This document shows positions 17,491 through 26,075 of a stretch of 64,000 nucleotides of DNA, in pieces (position 1 is the first letter of the stretch; each line of letters opens with the position of its first letter). A program made the translations under genes and the position numbers. This DNA is from Streptomyces sp. RPA4-2. Its GTDB lineage: Bacteria; Actinomycetota; Actinomycetes; Streptomycetales; Streptomycetaceae. A model generated the notes under the pieces. It worked only from the letters and a program-made list of their open reading frames with translations, did not search any database and was not told the origin of the DNA. The stretch covers positions 3,534,001 through 3,598,000 of the forward strand of contig NZ_CP050975.2 of NCBI RefSeq assembly GCF_012273515.2, written 5' to 3'.

Positions 17491-18983
17491 CTACTTGTAG
17501 GCGCCGAACGCCTTCGAGAACGCCCCCGCGTCCTGGACGACCGAGCTGCAGGTCGCGTCCGCGGAGTTCTTCGCGCCGCCCGCGCACTGCTTGTCGCGGC
17601 TCGCGGACCACATCGACAGCCAGCCGAGACCCTTGGACTTGGCGAACGCCACCAGCTGGGCGGCGTCGTCGACCTTGAAGATCTCGGACGCCACGTCGTT
17701 GACGCCGATCATCGGGGTGACCGCCACGGCCTTCCAGGCCGCGCTGTCGGAGAGTCCGAGGACGCTCTTGACCTGGGCCTGCGTGGCGGTGGCGGCCTGC
17801 TCGGCGTAGCTGCCCATGTCACCGCTGTACGAGGGGCCGTAGTCCATCGCCATGATGTTGACGGCGGAGATCTTCACGCCGTTCGACCTGGCGTCGGACA
17901 GGAGGTTCACGCCGTCCTGGGTGAGGCCCTCGGGCATGACGGGGAGCGTGAAGGACACGTCCAGGCCCGGGTGCTGCTGCTGGAGCTTCGCGATGGCCTT
18001 CGCGCGGTTGGTGTTCGCGGTGGTGTTGGGCAGCGCGCCGCCCTCGACGTCGAAGTCGACCTTCGTCAGCCGGTACGCGTCCACGGCCTTCCCGTACGCC
18101 GTCGCCAGCGCGTCCGCCGACGAGCAGGTCGTCGCCAGCTCCGCACCGGAGGCGCCGCCGAAGGAGACGCGGACGTCGCCGCCCTTCGCCCGCAGTGCGC
18201 CGATCTGCGCGGCCACCGCGTCACTGGCGAGGTCGCTCACCCCGCCCCACTTGGGCGTGCAGCCGCCGCCGTCGGTGATGAAGGCGAGGTTGTAGTTCTT
18301 GACCCCGGTGGCCGTCGCGCTGCCGACCAGGTCGAAGGCCGGGTAGAGGGAGGTGTCGACGTAGGGCGCGAAGCCGGCGCCGGTGGTGGTGCCGCTGCCG
18401 GTGCTCGCCGGGGCGGAGGGGGTCGGGGTGCTTAAGCCGGGGTGGAGGCGGGAGTGGTCGGGGTGCTGCTGTGGGAGGCGGTCGGGGTGGGCTTCGGCGT
18501 GGCCGTGGGGGTGGCCGACTGCGTGGGGCGGCCGCTCGGTTCCGGGGTCGCGCCGTCGTCCACGGAACACTTGGCGCCGTCGATGACACAGCCCTTCGGG
18601 TCCGCGGTGCCGTTCACGACGAAGCCGACGGTGACCGACTCGCCGGCCGCCAGGCCGTCCTTGTCCCAGGACGGCGGCTTCACCGTGACGTGGCTTCCGC
18701 TCACGCCGGCCTCGCCGTTCCACAGCGAGCCGAGCCGGGCGCCGGAGGGCAGGTCGAACTCCAGCGTCCAGTCGCTCTTCGTCCGGCCGGTGTCGTTCGT
18801 GATGACGTACTGAGCGGTGTAACCCGTGGACCAGTCACTGGTCTTGGTGTACGCGGCGCCGACACCGGCGGCGAGCGCGGTGCCGGAGAACAGGAAGGCG
18901 CCGCCGCCGACCACGGCAGCCGCCACGACGCCGCCTATCGCCTTGTTCCTGCCACTGACCTTGCGCCGGTGCGTACTGCTCAT
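17491..18983 (-). pseudogene. CBM2–linker–GH18 chitinase interrupted by a frameshift
   Basis: Two adjacent reading frames make one secreted chitinase of about 496 residues. The first (18983 down to 18432) has a signal peptide (IGGVVAAAVVGGGAFLFSGTALAA), a CBM2 carbohydrate-binding module (SDWSTGYTAQYVITNDTG; WNGEAGVSGSHVTVKPPSW; disulfide cysteines) and a Pro/Thr linker, then stops at TAA (18434–18432). The second frame resumes the same linker (STPTPSAPASTGSG) and carries the whole GH18 barrel with catalytic VDFDVEG and MAMDYGPSYSGDMG, ending at 17491. A one-base insertion, a two-base deletion or a −1 shift near 18432–18440 would restore it. It could be a genuine inactivating mutation, a sequencing error or recoding. 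The GH18 part alone has no export signal. Confidence 0.88.
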
Positions 18984-19017
18984 CGCGTGCCTGCCTTCGC
19001 GGTTTCACGGGAGTTCG

Positions 19018-19031
19018 CTGGGGATCCCCAG
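19018..19031. promoter_or_regulatory. 14-bp perfect palindrome upstream of the chitinase
   Basis: CTGGGGATCCCCAG lies about 35 nt before the chitinase start codon on the minus strand. It could be an operator or a small hairpin in the leader. It does not match the DasR consensus. No regulator can be assigned. Confidence 0.55.
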
Positions 19032-19195
19032 GGGGTGCGGGCAGCACGCTAGCGATCCGGAATCGGGCAAACCGCTTCATCCGGACGGAGGCCGGCGATC
19101 TTAGGGTGCGCTTAAGGAAGGCATCGGGGACGGTTAAAGGTCGAGACCTGTCCGGACCGGTTCAGGGCCGTGGACCGGCCGGGACCGGCCCCGGC

Positions 19196-20572
19196 TCAGC
19201 TCACGCCGACGCCGCGTCTGCGTCGCCGTACCGCCCCCCGGTGCCCGCGTCGCACCGGCGCTCGCCCGTCCAGCTGGATCCATATCCGCACCTCGGTGCC
19301 CCCCAGCACCGACGACCCCAGCCGTACGTCCCCGCCCGTCGACTCCGCCAGGCGCCGCACGATGTCCAGCCCGAGACCGGTCGAGCCGTCGCTGCCCGAG
19401 CCCCGCCCCCGGGTGATCGCCGACTCCGGGTCCACGATCCCCGGTCCCGCGTCCGACACCAGCACGATCACGGCGTCGTCGCCGTTGTGCACGTCGACCG
19501 CGAAGGCCGTGCCCTCCGGGGTGTGCCGGAAGACGTTGCCGAGGAGCGCGTCGAGCGCGGCCACCAGGTCGGCCCGCGCGACCGGTATGCGGACCGGACG
19601 GTCCACGCCCGCGACCCGCACCTCGCGGCCCTCGTCCTCGGCGAGCGCCGACCAGAAGTCCATCCGCTCGCGGACCACCTCGGACGCGTCGCACCCGGCC
19701 CCGACACCGAGCGCCACCGTCCGCGGCTTGGCCTCGCGCGCCGTCCGGATGATCGTGTCGACCTCCCGCTCCAGCTGTGCCACGGCCGCCCGGGTCTGCT
19801 CGGCGGCCGGACCGTCGCCGAGCGAGGCCGTGTTCAGCCGCAATACGGTCAGCGGGGTGCGCAGGCGGTGCGAGAGGTCCGCCGCCAGCTCCCGCTCGTT
19901 CGCCAGGAGTTGGACGACCTGGTCGGCCATCGAGTTGAACGCGACCGCCGCCAGCCGCAGTTCGGTGGGGCCCTCCTCGGGGACCCGCGCTCCGAGCTTG
20001 CCCTCCCCCAGTTCGTGCGCGCCCTCGACCAGCCGCTGGGCCGGCTGCACCATGCGTACGCCCAGCCGGTCGGCGACCGCGACCGAGCCGACGATGAGCG
20101 CGACGCCGACCGCGGCGAGCACCGCCCAGGCCGTCCCCACGCCGTTGCTGACCTCGGACTCGGGGACGTACACCTCGACGACCGCGATCTCGCCCGAGCT
20201 CAGTGCGGTGGGCTGGAGCAGGGTGGAGCCGCCCGGGACCTCGGAGGTGGAGGCCCGGCCCAGTGCGCGGGTGGCCGCGATGTCCTTGGCGGCGGCGCGC
20301 TGCCGGCCGATGTCGACCGCCCTGGCGCCGTCGCCCGCCGGTATGTGCACGGCCATGCCGTCGTCGGAACCGGCGGAGGCGACGACCCGCTCCAGCTGAT
20401 CCCGGTCGGTGGTGATGGAGAGCGCGGGCGCGACGGCCGCGGCCTCCCGCTCGGCGTTCGAGAACGCGCGGTCGCGGGCCATCTCCTTGATGACGAGCCC
20501 GAGCGGCACCGCGAAGGCCACCACCACCATCGTGGTCACCGCCACGCACACCTTGACCAGTGCCCACCTCAC
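19196..20572 (-). CDS. Two-component sensor histidine kinase
   Basis: A 458-aa membrane sensor. Start GTG 20572 overlaps the stop of the upstream response regulator (GTGA), so the pair is translationally coupled. Membrane segment 1 is at residues 5–25 (VKVCVAVTTMVVVAFAVPLGL). An extracytoplasmic sensor domain of about 120 residues follows, then membrane segment 2 (AWAVLAAVGVALIVGSVAVA), a HAMP linker (RMVQPAQRLVEGAHELGEGKL) and the H-box ELAADLSHRLRTPLTVLR with the phosphorylated His. The ATPase domain shows N-box LLGNVFRHTP, G1 SDAGPGI and G2 GSTGLGLDIV. The signal is unknown. Confidence 0.93.
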   Translation of the reverse strand: MRWALVKVCVAVTTMVVVAFAVPLGLVIKEMARDRAFSNAEREAAAVAPALSITTDRDQLERVVASAGSDDGMAVHIPAGDGARAVDIGRQRAAAKDIAATRALGRASTSEVPGGSTLLQPTALSSGEIAVVEVYVPESEVSNGVGTAWAVLAAVGVALIVGSVAVADRLGVRMVQPAQRLVEGAHELGEGKLGARVPEEGPTELRLAAVAFNSMADQVVQLLANERELAADLSHRLRTPLTVLRLNTASLGDGPAAEQTRAAVAQLEREVDTIIRTAREAKPRTVALGVGAGCDASEVVRERMDFWSALAEDEGREVRVAGVDRPVRIPVARADLVAALDALLGNVFRHTPEGTAFAVDVHNGDDAVIVLVSDAGPGIVDPESAITRGRGSGSDGSTGLGLDIVRRLAESTGGDVRLGSSVLGGTEVRIWIQLDGRAPVRRGHRGAVRRRRRGVGVS

Positions 20573-21285
20573 AGCGGCGGCTCCGCTCGCGGGAACTCCG
20601 TCCGCGGTGGCTCCAGCTTCACGCCGACACCGCGCAGGGTGTGCAGATAGCGCGGCCTCGCCGCCGTCTCGCCCAGTTTCCGCCGCAGCCAGGACAGATG
20701 GACGTCGATGGTCTGGTCGTCCCCGTACGACTGCTGCCACACCTCGGCGAGCAGCTCCTTGCGGGCCACGACGACACCGGGCCGGCCGGCGAGGAAGGCG
20801 AGCAGGTCGAACTCGCGCCGGGTGAGGTCGAGTCGGACGCCGTCCAGCTCGGCCCGGCGGCGCAACGGGTCGATGGCCAGGCCGCCGACCCGGATGACCG
20901 GCGACGCGGGCGCCTCCCCCACCGACCGCGAACGGCGCAGGACTGCCGCCATCCGCGCGGACAGGTGCTCGACCGAGAACGGCTTGGTCAGGTAGTCGTC
21001 CGCGCCGTCGTTCAGCAGGCGGACGATCTCCGTCTCGTCGTCCCGGGCGGTGGCGATGATCACGGGGACGTCGGTGATGCCGCGCAGCATCTTCAGGGCC
21101 TCGGCCCCGTCCAGATCAGGCAGACCGAGGTCCAGGATGACGACGTCGAAGGGGAAATGGGCGACCTCGCGCAGCGCCTCCAGCGCGGTGCCGACGCTGC
21201 GCACCGTGTGCGAAGCGTCGGTCAGATGCCGGATGAGGGCCGAGCGTACGAACTGGTCGTCCTCGACCACGAGCACACTTGCCAT
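20569..21285 (-). CDS. OmpR/PhoB-family response regulator
   Basis: A 238-aa regulator partnered with the kinase that follows it. The receiver domain has the acidic pair (VVEDDQ), phospho-Asp in VVILDLGLPDLDG, Thr/Ser in IIATARD and Lys in YLTKPF. The C-terminal winged helix (LTRREFDLLAFLAGRPGVVVARKELLAEVW; IDVHLSWLRRKLG; YLHTLRGVGVKLE) identifies the OmpR/PhoB class. Start ATG 21285 gives the canonical MASVLVVEDD N-terminus. The promoter must lie in the 100-nt gap to the divergent gene at 21386. Confidence 0.95.
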   Translation of the reverse strand: MASVLVVEDDQFVRSALIRHLTDASHTVRSVGTALEALREVAHFPFDVVILDLGLPDLDGAEALKMLRGITDVPVIIATARDDETEIVRLLNDGADDYLTKPFSVEHLSARMAAVLRRSRSVGEAPASPVIRVGGLAIDPLRRRAELDGVRLDLTRREFDLLAFLAGRPGVVVARKELLAEVWQQSYGDDQTIDVHLSWLRRKLGETAARPRYLHTLRGVGVKLEPPRTEFPRAEPPL

Positions 21286-21385
21286 GGGCGGCACCGTACG
21301 CCATCCGTGCGATGCCGGTCCGGCGCCTGTGGACAACTCCCGCCGCACGACCGGAAGGAGACACCCGTGGGGCGCGTGGGGCAGT

Positions 21386-21931
21386 ATGGCCGCGATGCGC
21401 AGAGGACTCGTACACGTACTGGCTTGGACGCTCGCCACGGGCGCGGCGGTCACGCTGTCGTGGTGGGGTGTCCACACGGTCATGACGGGGACGGCGTACG
21501 ACCCGCCGCGGGCGCTGCCCGTCACGGTGGGCGACTCCGTCACGCAGAAGGCGAAGCCGCTTCCAACCCCGACCGCCCGGACCGGGACGCCGACCACCTC
21601 GGCGACCCCGGAGCCGGAGCGGAGCCGACGGCCGGCCGCCACTCCCTCGCCCTCGAAGTCGCCCTCCTCCGCGCCGAGTACGAGCGCCTCCGCGCAGAAC
21701 GGACCGGCGGGCCAGGTCAGGAGTTACGACACCGACGGCGGGCGGGCGGTCTTCGACCTGGGCACGGCCTCCGCGACGCTCGTCTCCGCGACGCCCGGCT
21801 CGGGCTGGTCGATGCAGCTGTGGAAGACCGAGTCGTGGATCCGGGTGGAGTTCACCTCGGGTGCGGATCGGGTGTCGGTGTTCTGCACGTGGCACGACGG
21901 GCCGCCGCATGTGGAGATCGGCACCTACTAG
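21386..21931 (+). CDS. Membrane-anchored secreted protein, Pro/Ser/Thr-rich
   Basis: A 181-aa protein with an N-terminal membrane segment (GLVHVLAWTLATGAAVTLSWWGV) and no cleavage or lipobox motif, so it is probably a type II anchored or secreted protein. A Pro/Ser/Thr-rich linker (about residues 45–110) leads to a small C-terminal β-rich domain (SYDTDGGRAVFDLGTASATLVSATPGSG; WIRVEFTSGADRVSVFCTW). ATG 21386 is chosen with GGGG just upstream; ATG 21395 is an alternative. It is divergent from the two-component system and may be its target or a sensor partner, but this is inferred only from position. Confidence 0.72.
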   Translation: MAAMRRGLVHVLAWTLATGAAVTLSWWGVHTVMTGTAYDPPRALPVTVGDSVTQKAKPLPTPTARTGTPTTSATPEPERSRRPAATPSPSKSPSSAPSTSASAQNGPAGQVRSYDTDGGRAVFDLGTASATLVSATPGSGWSMQLWKTESWIRVEFTSGADRVSVFCTWHDGPPHVEIGTY

Positions 21932-21971
21932 GGCGGGTGGCCTCGGGTCGTACGCGGTGGGGGCCGTGCCG

Positions 21972-22841
21972 TCAGCGGAACACCGAGGGGGGCGGGGCCG
22001 GTGACGCCACCGCCGCCGCGTCCAGGACCGGTGCCGCTCCCCCGGTGAAGTCGGCGAGCTGCCTGCCGTGTTCGACCCGTCCGGGGTGCGGGTCCGAGGC
22101 CGCGCGGCGGGTCAGTTCGGCCAGCGGCAGCGGCCGGTCGCAGGCGACGAGGACGGCGTTGCCGAAGCGCTTGCCGCGCAGCACCGTCGGGTCGGCGACG
22201 AGGGCCAGTTCGGGGAAGACCGCCGCGGCGGTGGCGATCTGGCCGCGCAGATGGGCCAGCGGGGGCCCGTCGGCGAGATTGGCGGCGTACACGCCACCGG
22301 GCTTGACGACCCTGCGGACGTCGTCGAGGAATTCCACGGAGGTCAGGTGGGCCGGGGTCCGCGCGCCGCTGAACACATCGGCGATGACGAGGTCCGCCCA
22401 GCCGTCCGGCACCTTGGCCAGCCCCTCACGGGCGTCCACGGAACGCACCCGGACACGGGCGTTGGGGTCCAGCGGGAGTTCACGCCGGACGAGTTGGACG
22501 AGGAGACCGTCGCGTTCGACGACCTGCTGGGTGGAGCGGGGGCGGGTCGCGGCGGTGTAGCGGGCCAGGGTGAAGGCGCCCCCGCCGAGATGCACGGCGT
22601 GCACGGGCTTGCCGGGCGGGGCGACCAGGTCGATGACGTGGCCGAGCCGGCGCTGGTACTCGAAGCTCAGGTGGGCGGGGTCGTCGAGGTCGACGTGGGA
22701 CTGCGGGGCGCCGTCGATCAGCAGGGTCCAGGCGCGCGGACGGTCCCGGTCGGGTATCAGCTCGGCGAGCCCGCCGTCGACCGTCTCGACGAGGGGCTCG
22801 GTGGGCGCCTGGCCGCGCCGCGCGTTCTTCGACCTTCCCAT
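21972..22841 (-). CDS. Spermidine-synthase-like methyltransferase-fold protein
   Basis: A 289-aa cytoplasmic protein with the Rossmann fold of polyamine aminopropyltransferases. AVHLGGGAFTLARYTAATRP is the nucleotide-binding glycine motif, VERDGLLVQLVR gives the acidic end of strand 2, and DLVIADVFSGARTPAHLTSVEFLDDVRRVVKPGGVYAANL is the region around the catalytic Asp. The protein matches actinobacterial spermidine-synthase-like proteins rather than SpeE proper, because the DxDY-type motif is absent. It may be a methyltransferase or a polyamine-related enzyme. It is convergent with the gene at 21386. Confidence 0.82.
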   Translation of the reverse strand: MGRSKNARRGQAPTEPLVETVDGGLAELIPDRDRPRAWTLLIDGAPQSHVDLDDPAHLSFEYQRRLGHVIDLVAPPGKPVHAVHLGGGAFTLARYTAATRPRSTQQVVERDGLLVQLVRRELPLDPNARVRVRSVDAREGLAKVPDGWADLVIADVFSGARTPAHLTSVEFLDDVRRVVKPGGVYAANLADGPPLAHLRGQIATAAAVFPELALVADPTVLRGKRFGNAVLVACDRPLPLAELTRRAASDPHPGRVEHGRQLADFTGGAAPVLDAAAVASPAPPPSVFR

Positions 22842-22894
22842 TCCGCCATTATCAGGGGCTCCGGGACGGTCGGCCCAGCGGCCGCTTCGGGCGG

Positions 22895-23338
22895 TCAGCG
22901 ACAGTTGTCCGCGGCCTCGATGAGCCGTGCCGCCTCACCCAGCGCCGCCCGCAGGACGGCCGGGTCAGTCGCGAGGTCCGCCTCCCCCGGCGGCAGCAGC
23001 CAGTCCGAGCCCTCGACCGGCGGCTCGGGGGCCGGCCGCAGGCCGCGGCCGACGGTCTGCGTACAGGTGCTGCCCGGCACGTCCCAGGCGTCGGCGGTGC
23101 CGCGCGGCACCAGGAAGCCGAGGGTGTCGCAGCCGCCGTCGAGCAGGACGGGCCCGACGGATTCGCAGGCGCCGCGGCGGAGGATGTCGACCGCCTCCAG
23201 GCCCTGGCGCGCCGGAACGGTCACCAGGTCGCAGCCGGCGACCGGCTGCGGTGGGGCGCCGTACTCCGGGGACGGCCCGTACCCGGCGGTCGACAGCGGT
23301 CTACGGAACTCGGTGCTCTCCAACCCGGCCTCCAACAC
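22895..23338 (-). CDS. Conserved hypothetical protein, prim-pol-like C-terminal motifs
   Basis: A 147-aa soluble protein starting at GTG 23338 with GGAGG a few nt upstream. Recognisable blocks are ESVGPVLLDGGCDTLGFLVPRGTA, STCTQTVGRGL and EGSDWLLPPGEAD. These resemble segments of actinobacterial bifunctional DNA primase/polymerase-like proteins, a second divergent example of which lies at 31881–32840. Four cysteines could form disulfides or bind metal. Function unknown. It is divergent from the gene at 23624. Confidence 0.65.
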   Translation of the reverse strand: MLEAGLESTEFRRPLSTAGYGPSPEYGAPPQPVAGCDLVTVPARQGLEAVDILRRGACESVGPVLLDGGCDTLGFLVPRGTADAWDVPGSTCTQTVGRGLRPAPEPPVEGSDWLLPPGEADLATDPAVLRAALGEAARLIEAADNCR

Positions 23339-23623
23339 GGAACCCCTCCTCCTGCTCGAGCGGGTCGGGAGTTCGGGTGCGCTCCCGGTCCATCGGGTTC
23401 AACGCGTCAGAACGTCAACGGCTACGGCGGAACACCGCCGCAAAGGATGGCAGTTCATGGCAGATCATGCATGAGATATCCGTTTTGTAGCCAAACCCAG
23501 CGTGGCGACGTCGTCACAGCAGGTACGTTCTTGCTCCGCCGGAGCAGGGCACCACACGGCACGACACAGACACTTCGCCCTGATTCCGGCATGGTTCGAC
23601 GGTTCGCAAGAGAGGGCCCGGCC

Positions 23624-25156
23624 ATGGCGTCGTCAACGGTGACCTCGTCCCAGTCCCCCCGGCCACCGCGGCCGAACCTCGCCTTCCGGCGGCTGCGCGG
23701 ACAGCGCTCGCCCGGCGAGTTCGCCGCGGCGGTCCGGCGGGCCGCGCGCGAGATCGGCGAGCGGGTCAGCTGCGACGCGCGCTATGTCGGGCGGGTGGAG
23801 GCCGGCGAGATCCGCTGTCCCAACTACGCGTACGAGCGGGTGTTCCTGCACATGTTCCCCGGCCGCACGCTGACCGACCTGGGCTTCTCGCCCCGCTCGT
23901 CCGTGCGCGGACGAGGGGCGCGCGGCACGGACGAAGAGCCCCCCGCGCACACCACAAGCCTTTCGTGCACCACGGGTGAGACGGAAGGAGCGTGCGAGAC
24001 GTATGAGACCACGCTGAACCCGTACGACCCGCAGAACCCTCACGACCCGTACGACCCGCAGAACCCGCATGAACCGCATGACCCGCACGAGCACCATGAA
24101 CAGAACCACGAGGAGAGCGACGTGCAGCGTCGCGCATTCATGACCGGCGGCACCGCCACCATGGCGGCAGCCACACTGGGCCCCTTCGCGGGCACGTTCG
24201 GCGCTACGGCCGAGGCCGAGGCCGCGGACCACCGTGTCCGCCGCACCCACCGGGTGGGGACGTCCGAGGCGGGCGCCCTCGAAGAGGCCGTACGAAGGAT
24301 CCGGCTGCTCGACGACCGGCACGGGGCCGACGGCCTCTACCGGCGGGCCGCCGCCCCCCTGCGCACCGCGTACGAACTGCTCGACGCGGGCACCACCCGT
24401 CAGCGGACCGCCGACCGGCTGTACGCGGGGGCGGGCGAACTGGCCATCTCGGTCGGCTGGTTGGCACACGACTCCGGGCGCTTCGACGACGCGCGCTCGC
24501 ACTACGCCGAGGCACTGGCGACCGCACGGATGTCCGGCGACCCCGGCCTGGAGGCGCACGCCTTCTGCAACACGGCCTTCCTCGCCCGCGACGCGGGCCG
24601 CCCACGTGAGGCGGTGCGCGCGGCACAGGCGGCGCAGCGGGCGGCGCGCCCGCTCGGCTCCTCGCGACTGCTCTCGCTGCTCGCGCTGCGCGAGGCGGGC
24701 GGCTGGGCGGGGCTCGCCGACCGCGCGGAGTGCGAACGGGCCCTCGTCCGCGCCCAGGCCCTCTTCGAGCGCGGCCCCTCGGAGACCGACCCCGAGTGGA
24801 TGACCTTCTACGGAGAGGCCGAACTGGAGGGCCTGGAGGCGCAGTGCTGGTCCACGCTGGGCGACTGGCCGCGCGCGGCCCGTCACGCCCGTCGCGCGGC
24901 ACACCTGCAGGATCCGCACTTCACCCGCAACATCGCCCTCTACACCGCGGAACTCGCCGACGACCTCGCCCTCGGCGGCCGCCCCGACGAGGCCGCGGTC
25001 GCGGGTCTGCGCGTCCTCGACCTGCTGGGCGAGGTCCAGTCGTCCCGCATCCAGACCATGCTGGCGGCCACCGCGCGGGTGCTGCTGCCGCACCGCAGGG
25101 CGTCGGGCGTCTCCGCGTTCCTGGAGCGCCACGCGAATCTGCCGCGGACCGCGTGA
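23624..25156 (+). CDS. HTH-like N-terminus plus tetratricopeptide-like helical protein
   Basis: A 510-aa protein of a Streptomyces family with an XRE-like N-terminus (LAFRRLRGQRSPGEFAAAVRRAAREIG; RYVGRVEAGEIRCPNYAYERVF, about residues 15–85). A low-complexity insert rich in N, P, H, D and E follows (from about residue 130: NPYDPQNPHDPYDPQNPHEPH), then QRRAFMTGGTATMAAATLG, which looks like a Tat-type or linker sequence, and about 300 residues of helical repeats (RFDDARSHYAEALATARMSGDPGLEAHAFCN; WPRAARHARRAAHLQDP). Start ATG 23624 has GAGAGG 8 nt upstream. It is likely a regulator whose C-terminal repeats bind a partner or small peptide. Confidence 0.72.
   Translation: MASSTVTSSQSPRPPRPNLAFRRLRGQRSPGEFAAAVRRAAREIGERVSCDARYVGRVEAGEIRCPNYAYERVFLHMFPGRTLTDLGFSPRSSVRGRGARGTDEEPPAHTTSLSCTTGETEGACETYETTLNPYDPQNPHDPYDPQNPHEPHDPHEHHEQNHEESDVQRRAFMTGGTATMAAATLGPFAGTFGATAEAEAADHRVRRTHRVGTSEAGALEEAVRRIRLLDDRHGADGLYRRAAAPLRTAYELLDAGTTRQRTADRLYAGAGELAISVGWLAHDSGRFDDARSHYAEALATARMSGDPGLEAHAFCNTAFLARDAGRPREAVRAAQAAQRAARPLGSSRLLSLLALREAGGWAGLADRAECERALVRAQALFERGPSETDPEWMTFYGEAELEGLEAQCWSTLGDWPRAARHARRAAHLQDPHFTRNIALYTAELADDLALGGRPDEAAVAGLRVLDLLGEVQSSRIQTMLAATARVLLPHRRASGVSAFLERHANLPRTA
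24015..24112 (+). repeat. Tandem codon repeat encoding NPYDPQ/NPHDP units
   Basis: About 98 bases inside the preceding gene repeat variants of AACCCGTACGACCCGCAG and AACCCGCATGACCCGCAC in frame. They encode an Asp/His/Pro-rich stretch between the HTH-like and helical domains. All units are multiples of three, so the frame is preserved. Confidence 0.8.
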
Positions 25157-25208
25157 GCCCGCCCCGGCGTGAAGGGCCTGGTGAAGGGCCGGACCCGGTC
25201 CACGCGCT

Positions 25209-25805
25209 CTACGCGGTCAGATGTCCGAGGTCGTTCCAGGTCTCGATCGCGGGCTCCCCGTAGGCCCAGCCGAGCACCGACAGCGAGGTCGGGTGGAGAC
25301 GGATCCGGGCGGCGAAGTCGAGCGGGAGGCCCAGCCAGCGCGCACCGATGGAGCGCAGGATGTGCCCGTGCGCGAAGACCAGCACGTCGCGGTCGGCGGC
25401 GCGGGCCCGGCCGACGACCTCGTCCGCGCGCGCGGTGACCTGCTCCAGGGTCTCGCCCCCGGGCACCCCGTCGCGCCAGATGAACCAGCCCGGACGTACG
25501 GCCTGGATCTCGGCCGGGGTCATCCCCTCGTACGCGCCGTAGTCCCACTCCATCAGCGTGTCCCAGGAGGTGGCGCGCTCACCGAAGCCGGCCAGCTCGC
25601 ACGTCTCACGCGCGCGGGCCAGCGGGCTGGTGAACACCTCCGCCCCGGGGAGCCCGTCGAAGGGCGCCCGGTGCAGTCGCTCGCCCAGCGTCTTGGCACC
25701 GCGCCGGCCCTCGTCCAGCAGCGGTACGTCGGTCCTGCCGGTGTGCTTGCCGGACAGCGACCACTCCGTCTGTCCATGCCGGGCCAGCAGGATGCGCGGT
25801 GCCAT
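25209..25805 (-). CDS. Histidine phosphatase (phosphoglycerate-mutase-like)
   Basis: A 198-aa cytoplasmic enzyme. Catalytic phospho-His and Arg lie in [23 protein letters not shown] gives the second Arg, [11 protein letters not shown] the acid/base Glu region, and VFAHGHILR the second His. Start ATG 25805 directly precedes the conserved N-terminus ([11 protein letters not shown]) with GGGAAGG upstream. It probably hydrolyses a small sugar phosphate or phosphoprotein; substrate cannot be read from sequence. Confidence 0.92.
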   Translation of the reverse strand: MAPRILLARHGQTEWSLSGKHTGRTDVPLLDEGRRGAKTLGERLHRAPFDGLPGAEVFTSPLARARETCELAGFGERATSWDTLMEWDYGAYEGMTPAEIQAVRPGWFIWRDGVPGGETLEQVTARADEVVGRARAADRDVLVFAHGHILRSIGARWLGLPLDFAARIRLHPTSLSVLGWAYGEPAIETWNDLGHLTA

Positions 25806-26075
25806 GAGGAGAAGCCTTCCCGATTCGCCGGATAAATGGGTCAGTCCATCATCGCGCACCCCCGCGAGGGGCAACCCGCAGGGCGATCTCAGCGTCCTTG
25901 ACGACCGGGGGCGCTTCCAGGGGCCGTTCACATACGCCGTAAAATCCGGTGCGGCCACGCATCGTCACGGACAGACTTGCGCACCGTCACACCGCGAGCG
26001 GTCGCTCGCGCGGGGCCGGTGCGGCCGCCGGCGGGGCCGCCGGGGCACGACGAGCAGATGGGGGAGGGCGATCGG

